Assembly (NCBI GenBank): GCA_019429145.1
Contig: JAHYJI010000010.1
Location: 1-38,293 of the forward strand
Origin: Coriobacteriia bacterium
Lineage (GTDB): Bacteria > Actinomycetota > Coriobacteriia > Anaerosomatales > SLCP01
DNA length: 38,293 nt
Direction: 5' to 3'
The notes under the pieces were generated by a model. It saw only the letters and a list, made by a program, of their open reading frames with translations, had not been told where the DNA came from and did not search any database. A program made the position numbers and the translations under genes. Shown here piece after piece: positions 1-6,339 of this stretch (its first letter is position 1; every line of letters begins with the position of its first letter).

Positions 1-1
1 C

Positions 2-151
2 ACCAGTGCCGAGGTGTGGCGCAGGCTGGGGCTCGGCGACATCCACGAGGTCACCGACATCGCCGCCGCTGCCGTATGGGGTCAGCTCCCCGCCGGCAAT
101 CCCGTCACCAAGGGGGAGCCGCTCTTCCCGCGGATCTACGAGGAAGAGTAG
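2..151 (+). CDS. metG: Methionyl-tRNA synthetase, C-terminal end (partial)
   Basis: Only the last 49 codons are in the window; the 5' part lies to the left. The reading frame from base 2 to the TAG at 149-151 ends with WGQLPAGNPVTKGEPLFPRI, which matches the usual end of the anticodon-binding domain of methionyl-tRNA synthetase (a W-G-L-x-P-G stretch followed by a KGEPLFPRI tail). The enzyme charges tRNA-Met with methionine in the cytoplasm. The next gene, tatD, starts 30 bases downstream behind its own GAGGAGGG ribosome site, and metG-tatD adjacency is common in both Bacillus and Mycobacterium. The call rests on a short tail plus this neighbourhood, so it is good but not certain. Confidence 0.82.
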   Translation, partial: TSAEVWRRLGLGDIHEVTDIAAAAVWGQLPAGNPVTKGEPLFPRIYEEE

Positions 152-181
152 ACGCCTCTCGCCCCACACCGAGGAGGGCAC

Positions 182-1045
182 ATGGCCGACGAGCGACCCG
201 TCGAACTGCCGTCGATCGGGCGGGTGGCCGACACGCACGCGCATCTCGACATGCTCGACGACCCCGTGGCCGCCCTGGTTCGTGCGGCCGAGGCCGGCGT
301 GGGCTTCATTGCGACCGTCGCCGATGTCACCGAGGACGCCGAGCGGACCTTCGAGCAGCTCCCGTCGTGGCGAGAGCAGGCGTCTGCGCAGCTGGCCTTG
401 CTGCCGGGGCAGCCGTTCGCGCTGCCCGAGGTGCGCATCATCGTCGGGTGCCACCCGCACAACGCGAGCGCCCTGGATACCGATGCTGAAGCTCGCCTGC
501 GCGACCTAGCACGCGACCCTCGTGTGTGTGCTATCGGAGAGGCCGGCCTGGACTTCCACTACGATCACTCGCCCCGCGACGAGCAGCGCCGGGCCTTCCG
601 GACCTCGCTCGCCGTCGCGCGCGACGCGGGACTGCCGGTGGTAGTGCACCTGCGCGAAGCGCACGAGGAGGGCGCCGCCATCCTGGCCGAGGTCGGGGTA
701 CCGGAGGCGGGCTGCATCATCCACTGCTTCACGGAGGACGTACCGCTGGCGCTCCGCTTCGTCGAGATGGGATGTCACGTGTCGTTCGCCGGGCCGGCCA
801 CGTTCAAGAAGGCGGGGCTGATCCGAGAGGCTGCGGCGGCACTCCCGCTCGAGCGGGTCCTCGTGGAGACCGACTGCCCCTTCCTCGCGCCGGAGCCCTA
901 CCGGGGCCGGCGCAACGAACCGGCATGGGTGACGCTGACCGCAGCGGTGGTGGCGGCGTCACGCACTGAAGCACCCGAACTCGTGACCGGGGCGCTGTAC
1001 GACAACGCGCTCGCGCTCCTCGGTGCAGGGATGACGCAGCCATGA
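182..1045 (+). CDS. tatD: TatD family metal-dependent hydrolase (3'-5' DNase type)
   Basis: This 287-residue protein belongs to the TatD/YabD family of the amidohydrolase superfamily, which are metal-dependent nucleases with a TIM-barrel fold. The metal-binding motifs are visible: DTHAHLD at residues 17-23, VGCHPHNA near 95, GEAGLDFHYD near 118-127, VVVHLREA near 155, IIHCFTED near 178 and VETDCPFLAPEP near 228. The length is a little over the usual 255-265, mostly from an N-terminal extension and an insert near residues 50-85. The ATG at 182 follows GAGGAGGG at 170-177 with good spacing. The TGA overlaps the ATG of the next gene (ATGA at 1042-1045), implying co-translation. Family assignment is firm; the natural substrate is not shown by the sequence. 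Confidence 0.93.
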   Translation: MADERPVELPSIGRVADTHAHLDMLDDPVAALVRAAEAGVGFIATVADVTEDAERTFEQLPSWREQASAQLALLPGQPFALPEVRIIVGCHPHNASALDTDAEARLRDLARDPRVCAIGEAGLDFHYDHSPRDEQRRAFRTSLAVARDAGLPVVVHLREAHEEGAAILAEVGVPEAGCIIHCFTEDVPLALRFVEMGCHVSFAGPATFKKAGLIREAAAALPLERVLVETDCPFLAPEPYRGRRNEPAWVTLTAAVVAASRTEAPELVTGALYDNALALLGAGMTQP

Positions 1046-1638
1046 GCGACGGAGGACCGCCCCGGGTGCTGTGCATCGCCGGCTCACCGCGCAGGCACGG
1101 CAACAGCGAGCGGCTGCTCGGGGCATGTGCGGACGGCATTCGCGAGGCGGGCGGCGAGCCCGACGTCCTGATCGCGGCCGAGGCGGGCGTGCGACCCTGT
1201 CGCGGGTGCAACACCTGTTCCCGGACGGGAGCGTGCATCATCACCGACGACGGCATGTCCGACGTCTATCGTCGCATCGACGCCTCCGATGCCATCATCA
1301 TCGCCAGCCCCGTGTACTTCGCGACCGTCCCGGCGGTCCTCAAGACCGTCTACGACCGTCTGCAGCCCTACTGGGCACGCGTCTACCGGCTCGGGCAGCC
1401 CCGGCCCGCAAGGCGCCCCGGAGCGATGCTCCTGGTGCGCAGTGGCGGTGACCCGTTCGGCTTCGGGGCGGCCGTCGACACCACGAGGAGCGTCTTCGCG
1501 GTCCTCGGTATCGACTGTCTCGAGGAGCTCCGCGTGCAGGGTCCGGACGCGCCCCGGGACGTACTCGAGTACCCCGCGGAGCTCGATCGGGCGGCCCGGA
1601 TCGGGGCCGGAGTCGCGGCGACCGCACGTCGCCGGTAG
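1042..1638 (+). CDS. NADPH-dependent FMN reductase-fold protein, possible iron-sulfur flavoprotein
   Basis: A 198-residue flavodoxin-like protein. The N-terminal CIAGSPRRHGNSERLL segment (residues 11-26) is the FMN phosphate-binding loop of the NADPH-dependent FMN reductase family, and SPVYFATVPAVLKTVYDR is the second flavin-contacting loop. Between them Cys53, Cys56, Cys59 and Cys65 form CX2CX2CX5C, the compact cysteine motif described for archaeal and bacterial iron-sulfur flavoproteins (Isf), which carry FMN and a [4Fe-4S] cluster and transfer electrons from ferredoxin. The start overlaps the tatD stop (ATGA). Such a gene is not part of the usual metG-tatD-ksgA neighbourhood, so it looks inserted. 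An electron-transfer role in an anaerobe is inferred; a generic FMN reductase is the alternative. Confidence 0.75.
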   Translation: MSDGGPPRVLCIAGSPRRHGNSERLLGACADGIREAGGEPDVLIAAEAGVRPCRGCNTCSRTGACIITDDGMSDVYRRIDASDAIIIASPVYFATVPAVLKTVYDRLQPYWARVYRLGQPRPARRPGAMLLVRSGGDPFGFGAAVDTTRSVFAVLGIDCLEELRVQGPDAPRDVLEYPAELDRAARIGAGVAATARRR

Positions 1639-1675
1639 GTCTCCCGCAACGGCCGTTCCGTGGCCACCTCGGCGT

Positions 1676-1704
1676 TTGCCCCCACTCCACCGCTTGGCTA
1701 CAAT
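1676..1704 (+). promoter_or_regulatory. Sigma-70-type promoter of the YabE-like gene
   Basis: TTGCCC at 1676-1681 and TACAAT at 1699-1704 are separated by exactly 17 bases, in the gap between the flavoprotein gene and the YabE-like gene, 50 bases before the chosen ATG at 1755. Both hexamers are close to consensus in otherwise very GC-rich DNA. This also argues that coding sequence does not extend upstream of 1755. Confidence 0.6.
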
Positions 1705-1754
1705 CGAACTCCGCTTCTCACTTGGCCCAAGACCGAGATGCACGGAAGGTTTGT

Positions 1755-2792
1755 ATGCAGAATCCGCCGGTTCGACCGGCACGATTCCTCCGACATCGCC
1801 ACCTCATCGCAGCTCTCGTCGCAGTACTTATCGTAGTCTTCAGCGTCACCGGATTCGTGTGGGCACAGAAGGGAATCACGCTGGTCGTAGACGGTGATTC
1901 CCGCTACGTGAAGACCCAGGCCGACACCGTCGGGACCCTGCTCGAGCAGGCCGACGTGGTCGTCGGCGCTGCCGATATCGTCACACCCTCCGCCGACACC
2001 CCTGTCGCCGACGGGATGACCGTCGTGGTCCGTCATGCGGTTCCGGTCATGCTTCGTTTCGGTGGCGAGGCGATCAGACTCAACGTCGTCGGAAGCACCG
2101 TCGCCGACGCGCTGGTTGCAGCCGGTCTCGATCCGGGTCGCGGCATCTCGGTCACACCCGCACTCGACGCTCCGCTCACGCCCGAACTGGTCATCGAGGC
2201 GACCGACGTGTTCGTTCGCGTGGTCGAGGAGCAGGTCGAGATCCCGTTCGAGGTCACCACGCGAAACGACTCAACGCTCCCCCAGGGCTCGCGCACGATC
2301 GAGCGGGAGGGCGAGCCCGGACTCATGCTCAACGTCTACCGCGTGCTCGTGACCGGTGGCGTGGAGGGCACGCGAACTCTCACAGCCGAGCAGGTCCTCC
2401 TCGACCCAGTGGACGAGATCGTGCTGGTGGGGACGAAGCGCGCCAGCGCACCGGGAGCCGTCTCACGCGAGCGGGCAACCCCGTCCCCGGCGCCCGCCTC
2501 CGCACCCGCTGACGGCGAGAAGCTCACCGTGGCTGCCACCGGCTACTCGTCTCAGGACCCTGGGGTCGGTACGCGCACCGCGACCGGCGCTCAGGCCAAA
2601 CATGGCGTCATAGCTGTCGACCCCTCGGTGATCCCGCTCGGCACGCGGGTCTACGTCCCCGGCTACGGAAACGCGGTGGCCGCAGACACCGGGGGAGCCA
2701 TCGCCGGCAACAAGGTCGATCTGTGCTTCGATACCCGTGCCGAGGCTCTGAGCTGGGGTCGGCGTACCGTCACCATCACCATCCTGCCGTAG
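1755..2792 (+). CDS. YabE/Rpf-like cell-wall protein: DUF348 repeats, G5 domain, 3D domain
   Basis: A secreted or membrane-anchored wall protein of 345 residues. A signal/anchor helix spans about residues 18-37. Two DUF348 repeats follow (about 40-93 and 97-150, each with a TVxxxLxxA core), then a G5 domain (about 150-230), an Ala/Pro linker, and a C-terminal 3D domain (about 258-345) whose conserved aspartates appear in AVDPSVIPLGT, AADTGG and NKVDLCFD. The 3D domain is related to lytic transglycosylase barrels such as MltA, so peptidoglycan cleavage is likely. The ATG at 1755 is preferred over a TTG at 1722 because GGAAGG lies at 1744-1749 and a promoter ends at 1704. It holds the position taken by rpfB in mycobacteria and yabE in Bacillus. 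Confidence 0.85.
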   Translation: MQNPPVRPARFLRHRHLIAALVAVLIVVFSVTGFVWAQKGITLVVDGDSRYVKTQADTVGTLLEQADVVVGAADIVTPSADTPVADGMTVVVRHAVPVMLRFGGEAIRLNVVGSTVADALVAAGLDPGRGISVTPALDAPLTPELVIEATDVFVRVVEEQVEIPFEVTTRNDSTLPQGSRTIEREGEPGLMLNVYRVLVTGGVEGTRTLTAEQVLLDPVDEIVLVGTKRASAPGAVSRERATPSPAPASAPADGEKLTVAATGYSSQDPGVGTRTATGAQAKHGVIAVDPSVIPLGTRVYVPGYGNAVAADTGGAIAGNKVDLCFDTRAEALSWGRRTVTITILP

Positions 2793-2807
2793 GCGAGGAG
2801 GAGGCCC

Positions 2808-3674
2808 GTGGCCCACTCGCGGCTCGCCACACCCGGCGCCACGATCGCGGTTCTGCGCGCGCACGACATCCAGACCCGCAAGTCACTCGGCCAGCACTTC
2901 CTCATCGACGACAACGTGGTGGGCAGGATCCTCGCGCTCGCAGACCTTCAGGGTGACGAGGCGGTCCTCGAGATCGGACCCGGCATCGGCACGCTCACGG
3001 TCGCTCTGTGCGAGGCCGCGGGGTCCGTTGTGGCCGTGGAGCGCGACAGCCGCCTGCTTGAGGTGCTCGCGGACACCACTGCCGGGTGCGACACGCTCCG
3101 GATCGTGCATGCTGATGCGGTCAACGTCTCGCCGACAGAGCTCGAGACACCCGCCGGCCCGCCGGTCGCGCTCGTCGCGAACCTGCCCTACGCGGTTGCC
3201 GCAACGGTGGTGCTGCGCTTCTTCGAGGTCCTGCCGTCACTGCGCTTTGCCGTCGTGATGGTCCAGTCCGAGGTGGCCGACCGCATGGCCGCCTCGCCGG
3301 GCTGCAAGGAGTACGGCGCCTATACCGTCAAACTCAACCTGCATGCCCGGGCCGCCGGGCGATTCAACGTCCCGCCCGCCTGCTTCCTGCCCCCGCCCCG
3401 GGTCGATTCGGCGGTCCTCAGGCTCGAGCGGGTGGATGCCCCGGCGCCTCCGGAGTACGTGGAAGCGGCCGCCTGCATGGCCGACGCGGCTTTCGCCCAG
3501 CGGCGCAAGACGCTGCGCAACTCGGTCCGTTCGACACTCGGCGTGCCCGCCGATGTCATCGACGCCGTCCTTGCCTCGGCACTCCTCGACGGGGGTCGAC
3601 GGGCGGAAACTCTGAAGGTAACGGAGTTTCTGCGGCTCGGAGAGGCCGCCATCCGATTTGGCCTTCTACCTTGA
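2808..3674 (+). CDS. rsmA: 16S rRNA (adenine1518-N6/adenine1519-N6)-dimethyltransferase
   Basis: RsmA/KsgA dimethylates two adjacent adenines in helix 45 of 16S rRNA during small-subunit maturation, using S-adenosylmethionine. The 288-residue protein has KSLGQHFLID (residues 24-33), the SAM motif LEIGPGIGTLT near 55-66, the acidic VVAVERD motif that binds the ribose, HADAVNV, the catalytic VANLPYAVA (NLPY) motif near 124-132, and the C-terminal FLPPPRVDSAVLRL and FAQRRKTLRNS motifs. It starts at GTG 2808 behind GAGGAGG, 15 bases after the preceding stop. In Bacillus rnmV lies between yabE and ksgA; here it is missing. The TGA overlaps the -35 box of the veg promoter. Confidence 0.96.
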   Translation: MAHSRLATPGATIAVLRAHDIQTRKSLGQHFLIDDNVVGRILALADLQGDEAVLEIGPGIGTLTVALCEAAGSVVAVERDSRLLEVLADTTAGCDTLRIVHADAVNVSPTELETPAGPPVALVANLPYAVAATVVLRFFEVLPSLRFAVVMVQSEVADRMAASPGCKEYGAYTVKLNLHARAAGRFNVPPACFLPPPRVDSAVLRLERVDAPAPPEYVEAAACMADAAFAQRRKTLRNSVRSTLGVPADVIDAVLASALLDGGRRAETLKVTEFLRLGEAAIRFGLLP

Positions 3675-3699
3675 GTTTTGTGGCCTCCTGGGTTATAAT
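3671..3699 (+). promoter_or_regulatory. Strong sigma-70-type promoter of veg
   Basis: TTGAGT (3671-3676) and a perfect TATAAT (3694-3699) are separated by 17 bases. The -35 hexamer overlaps the rsmA stop codon. It is among the best core promoters in the window, and a near-consensus promoter at veg is also known in Bacillus subtilis. The veg ATG follows at 3730 with AAGGAGG at 3715-3721. Confidence 0.8.
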
Positions 3700-3729
3700 G
3701 CCGTTTTGGTATAGAAGGAGGCCAACTGC

Positions 3730-4011
3730 ATGGATGTAGCACGCCAGACCGAGGTCGTCGGGCGCATACGCACTGATCTTGAGGGGCTCATGGGGAGCCG
3801 GATGCGGCTGAAGGCCAATATGGGGCGCTCGAAGATACTGGAGCGCGAGGGGATCCTCGAACAGACACATCCTAGCCTGTTCGTGGTACGGGTCGAGGAG
3901 AAGCGGGACCGTACGGCGCGCGTCTCCTACAGCTACGTCGACGTACTCACCGGCACGGTCGAGCTCAGCAACTGTGAGAGCGGGGAGAACCTGCTCCCGT
4001 GGCTCAACTAG
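3730..4011 (+). CDS. veg: Veg family protein
   Basis: A 93-residue protein of the Veg family (DUF1021). The family hallmarks are visible: DLEGLMGSRMRLKAN near residues 14-28, GRSKILEREGILEQTHPSLFV (split across 32-52) and RVSYSYVDVLTGTVEL near 68-83. In Bacillus subtilis Veg is a small, very highly expressed protein that influences biofilm matrix gene expression; its biochemical role is poorly understood and nothing here settles it. The gene has its own strong promoter and an ideal AAGGAGG ribosome site, and it is followed by a 12-bp hairpin before ispE, so it is probably expressed mainly as a short separate message. The placement between rsmA and ispE is the same as in Bacillus. Confidence 0.93.
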   Translation: MDVARQTEVVGRIRTDLEGLMGSRMRLKANMGRSKILEREGILEQTHPSLFVVRVEEKRDRTARVSYSYVDVLTGTVELSNCESGENLLPWLN

Positions 4012-4037
4012 CCGCCCGGCACATCGCGCGTGATCTG

Positions 4038-4068
4038 AAGGCGTGGAGCCCATCGTGCTCCGCGCCTT
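4038..4068 (+). terminator. Terminator or attenuator hairpin between veg and ispE
   Basis: AAGGCGTGGAGC (4038-4049) pairs with GCTCCGCGCCTT (4057-4068) over 12 positions with one G-U wobble and a 7-base loop (CCATCGT), followed by TTCGTGTT. The hairpin ends 6 bases before the ispE ribosome site (GGAGGGG, 4074-4080). It should end most veg transcripts while letting some continue into ispE. The weak T-run makes partial termination more likely than complete. Confidence 0.65.
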
Positions 4069-4083
4069 CGTGTTGGAGGGGCT

Positions 4084-4983
4084 GTGCCGCAGCAGAATGA
4101 CGGTCGCACCGTCGTCCGTGCGCCCGCGAAGGTCAACCTCTACCTCGCGGTCGGCGAGCGTCGTGAGGATGGCTACCACAACGTCGAAACGGTGCTCCAG
4201 ACCATCTCCCTCTCAGACGAGGTCGTGCTCGAGGACGCTCCGGAGCTTTCCGTGACCACCGAGCCCGATCTCGATCTTCCTGCCGAGGAGAACCTGGCGT
4301 ACCGTGCGGCACGGGCTCTCGGTCTGGCGATGGATCGCGACCCGGAGGTGGCGATCCACATCGTCAAACGCATCCCCGCGCAGGCAGGGCTCGGCGGCGC
4401 GAGCACCGATGCTGCTGCTGTGCTCCTCGGGTTGGCGCACCGCTGGGGACTCGGTGCAGACGCACTTCCGCGCCTGACCGAGGTTGCCGCCACGCTCGGG
4501 GCCGACGTGCCGTTCTTCCTCGGAGCCGGAACGGCACTGCTGACCGGGCGGGGTGACGTCCTCGACCGCGTACTTCCGACTCCCGCTCTCGACCTCGCGA
4601 TCGTCAGGCCGCCTGTTCCTGTCCCCACGGGCGCTGCGTACGCCGCATTCGACCGGATGCCTTCGGAGACGGTACCCGGCCCTGCCGCGCTGGTCTCGGC
4701 GTGCGAGACGGGAGACCCTGCCCGGGTCGCCGACGCCCTCTTCAACAACATGACCGCAGCGTCTGTGGGGCTGGTGCCGGAGGTGGGCGACGCGCTAGCA
4801 TTCCTTCAGGACGAGCCGGGCGTGCTCGGCGCTGCGATGGCGGGTAGCGGGTCGGCGGTCTTCGCGGTATGCGATTCGGCCGGGGCCGCGCACGACGTGG
4901 TGGTCAGGGCCTCCGCGCGGGGACTGTGGGGTGCGACTGCACGTACCGTCGCGGCTGGCGTGACGGTGACGGAAGGTGAGTGA
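4084..4983 (+). CDS. ispE: 4-diphosphocytidyl-2-C-methyl-D-erythritol kinase
   Basis: IspE phosphorylates CDP-methylerythritol in the non-mevalonate (MEP) pathway to isoprenoid precursors. This 299-residue GHMP kinase shows the N-terminal APAKVNLYL motif (residues 13-21) and GYHNVETVLQ, the ATP-binding glycine-rich loop QAGLGGASTDAAA near 100-112, GADVPFFLGAGTALLTGRGD near 140-159, and the C-terminal AAMAGSGSAVFAV loop near 256-268. The start is GTG 4084 behind GGAGGGG; an upstream ATG in another frame near 4043 has no matching family sequence. The gene follows the veg terminator and is 3 bases from the following nucleotidyltransferase, so the two are probably cotranscribed. Confidence 0.95.
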   Translation: MPQQNDGRTVVRAPAKVNLYLAVGERREDGYHNVETVLQTISLSDEVVLEDAPELSVTTEPDLDLPAEENLAYRAARALGLAMDRDPEVAIHIVKRIPAQAGLGGASTDAAAVLLGLAHRWGLGADALPRLTEVAATLGADVPFFLGAGTALLTGRGDVLDRVLPTPALDLAIVRPPVPVPTGAAYAAFDRMPSETVPGPAALVSACETGDPARVADALFNNMTAASVGLVPEVGDALAFLQDEPGVLGAAMAGSGSAVFAVCDSAGAAHDVVVRASARGLWGATARTVAAGVTVTEGE

Positions 4984-4986
4984 GCG

Positions 4987-5766
4987 ATGGTCGACGCGGT
5001 AGTTCTCGCCGGAGGCGACGGTGCGGTGCTCGACCCCTCGTGCCGCTTCAAGGGGCTGCTACCGATTGCCGGCAAGCCGATGGTGGAGTGGGTGCTCGAC
5101 GCGCTGAATGCCGCCGATACCATACACGAAGTGGCCGTGGTGGTTCCGACCGCGGAGAACCTCGGCGCATGGGTCGACCGCACGGGCAAGCTCGTGGTCT
5201 CCAACGGGTCGTTCGTCGAGAACATCATCGCCGGTATCGGGGCGTTTCGCGCCGACCGCCAGGTACTTCTCGTCACAGGCGACATCCCCGCGCTTACGCC
5301 CGAAGCGGTGGACTCCTTCGTCCGCCAGAGCATGGCGACCGGTGCTCAGGCGACCTACCCGCTCATCCGTGAGGCGGACATGATCGAGCAGTACCCCGGC
5401 AGCGAGCGTACCTTCGTGCGTCTGGCCGACGGCAAGGTGACCGGCGGCAACATGATGCTCGTCGAACCACTGCTGCTCGACCGCAACCGGGAGATCGGCG
5501 GGCGTATCTTCGCCACCCGGAAGAACCCGCTCGCGATGGCCCGGGTCATCGGGGCCAGGTTCGTCTTCCGCCTCGTGCTCGGCAAGCTCACCGTCGCCGA
5601 GGTGGAGGCGAAGCTCGGGGAACTCATCGGCGGCACCGGTGCCGCCGTCTTCACGAGCGAGGCGTCGATCGGTGCGGATGTCGACAAGCCGGTCGACGTG
5701 ATCGTCGCCGAACGCGTGCTCTACTCACGCACGAGCGGAAGGAACGGCCCCGTCGAGAGGGAATAA
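4987..5766 (+). CDS. MobA-like nucleotidyltransferase family protein
   Basis: A 259-residue protein with the N-terminal nucleotidyltransferase signature VLAGGDGAVLDPSCRFKGLL (residues 6-25: the G-rich NTP loop and the activating lysine), GKPMVEWVLDAL, and the metal-binding LLVTGDIPALTPEAV near residues 95-109. This is the NTP_transf_3 (MobA/IspD/GlmU N-terminal) Rossmann-like fold, so the protein likely transfers a nucleotide to a small phosphorylated molecule. The C-terminal half lacks a left-handed beta-helix, so it is not a second GlmU. Bacillus has purR and ridA at this point. The substrate cannot be read from the sequence; position beside ispE and glmU fits sugar or lipid precursor metabolism, but that is only context. 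Confidence 0.75.
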   Translation: MVDAVVLAGGDGAVLDPSCRFKGLLPIAGKPMVEWVLDALNAADTIHEVAVVVPTAENLGAWVDRTGKLVVSNGSFVENIIAGIGAFRADRQVLLVTGDIPALTPEAVDSFVRQSMATGAQATYPLIREADMIEQYPGSERTFVRLADGKVTGGNMMLVEPLLLDRNREIGGRIFATRKNPLAMARVIGARFVFRLVLGKLTVAEVEAKLGELIGGTGAAVFTSEASIGADVDKPVDVIVAERVLYSRTSGRNGPVERE

Positions 5767-5848
5767 CCATAGTGAGTACGGAGTGCCCGTGGGGGCGGGC
5801 GGTCCGGTGTAGCGACGACAGTGAAAGAGCAATACGTGGGGGGAATCG

Positions 5849-6142
5849 ATGGACATCACAAAGGTAACGCTCCGATCCGTGTCCATGAACAAGGTGTGCG
5901 CCATCGCCAGTATCGTGATAGACGACGCGTTCGTCATCCATGACCTGAGGGTGGTGAACGGAGACAAGGGCGTGTTCGTTGCGATGCCCTCGCGCAAGCT
6001 CCCCAACGGGGAGTTCCGTGACATCTGCCATCCCATCAACGCCGAGGCCCGGGAGCACCTCCAGGAGGCCGTGCTCGAGCAGTTCGAGGCGGACGGTGGC
6101 ATCGAGGCGTTCGCCTCGGTAGGGGCACGCGAGGAGGCATAG
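5849..6142 (+). CDS. spoVG: SpoVG family RNA-binding regulator
   Basis: A 97-residue protein of the SpoVG family. It starts MDITKVTLRSV, has the conserved IDDAFVIHDLRVV centre (residues 29-41) and the signature VAMPSRKLPNGEFRDICHPIN near residues 50-70 (split for length: VAMPSRK, GEFRDICHPIN). SpoVG binds RNA and DNA and acts as a broad regulator in Firmicutes and spirochaetes; it was named from a Bacillus sporulation defect but is not limited to spore formers. It sits between the nucleotidyltransferase (82 bases upstream) and tRNA-Gln/glmU. The start ATG follows a GGGGGGAA stretch. No convincing promoter was found in the 82-base gap. Presence here does not imply sporulation. Confidence 0.93.
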   Translation: MDITKVTLRSVSMNKVCAIASIVIDDAFVIHDLRVVNGDKGVFVAMPSRKLPNGEFRDICHPINAEAREHLQEAVLEQFEADGGIEAFASVGAREEA

Positions 6143-6166
6143 CCTCCCTCGGCGTGCGTGCGTGAT

Positions 6167-6196
6167 TTGACCTGCGACGCGGCCCTTACCTACACT
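6167..6196 (+). promoter_or_regulatory. Promoter of tRNA-Gln
   Basis: TTGACC (6167-6172) and TACACT (6191-6196) with an 18-base spacer lie directly before the tRNA, whose first base is 12 positions after the -10 box. That spacing suits transcription starting just ahead of the mature 5' end. The transcript may continue into glmU, whose ATG is 57 bases past the tRNA CCA. Confidence 0.65.
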
Positions 6197-6207
6197 TCGG
6201 TGTGCTC

Positions 6208-6282
6208 TGGGGCGTAGCCAAGCGGTAAGGCAGCGGACTTTGGATCCGCCATTCGTAGGTTCGAATCCTACCGCCCCAGCCA
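6208..6282 (+). tRNA. tRNA-Gln (anticodon UUG), with encoded CCA
   Basis: The acceptor stem pairs TGGGGCG (6208-6214) with CGCCCCA (6272-6278), followed by discriminator G and an encoded CCA at 6280-6282. The anticodon stem GCGGA (6233-6237) pairs with TCCGC (6245-6249) around loop CTTTGGA, giving anticodon TTG at 6240-6242, which reads Gln codons. The T arm contains the canonical GGTTCGAATCC. A tRNA-Gln just ahead of glmU is a common arrangement in Actinobacteria. Confidence 0.96.
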
Positions 6283-6339
6283 TCAGACACGCGACCCGGG
6301 TGGCTGAGCCCGGGAACCCCGACGCCTAAGGAGCACACC

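Noticed and set aside
1639-1754. Possible c-di-AMP (ydaO) riboswitch ahead of the YabE-like gene
   Set aside because: Such riboswitches often precede rpf-type genes, but the 50-base leader after the promoter at 1676-1704 is too short and no matching stem pattern was seen.
5785-5800. GCCCG/CGGGC hairpin ahead of spoVG as a terminator
   Set aside because: Only 5 bp with a G-rich loop and no T-run; common by chance at this GC content.
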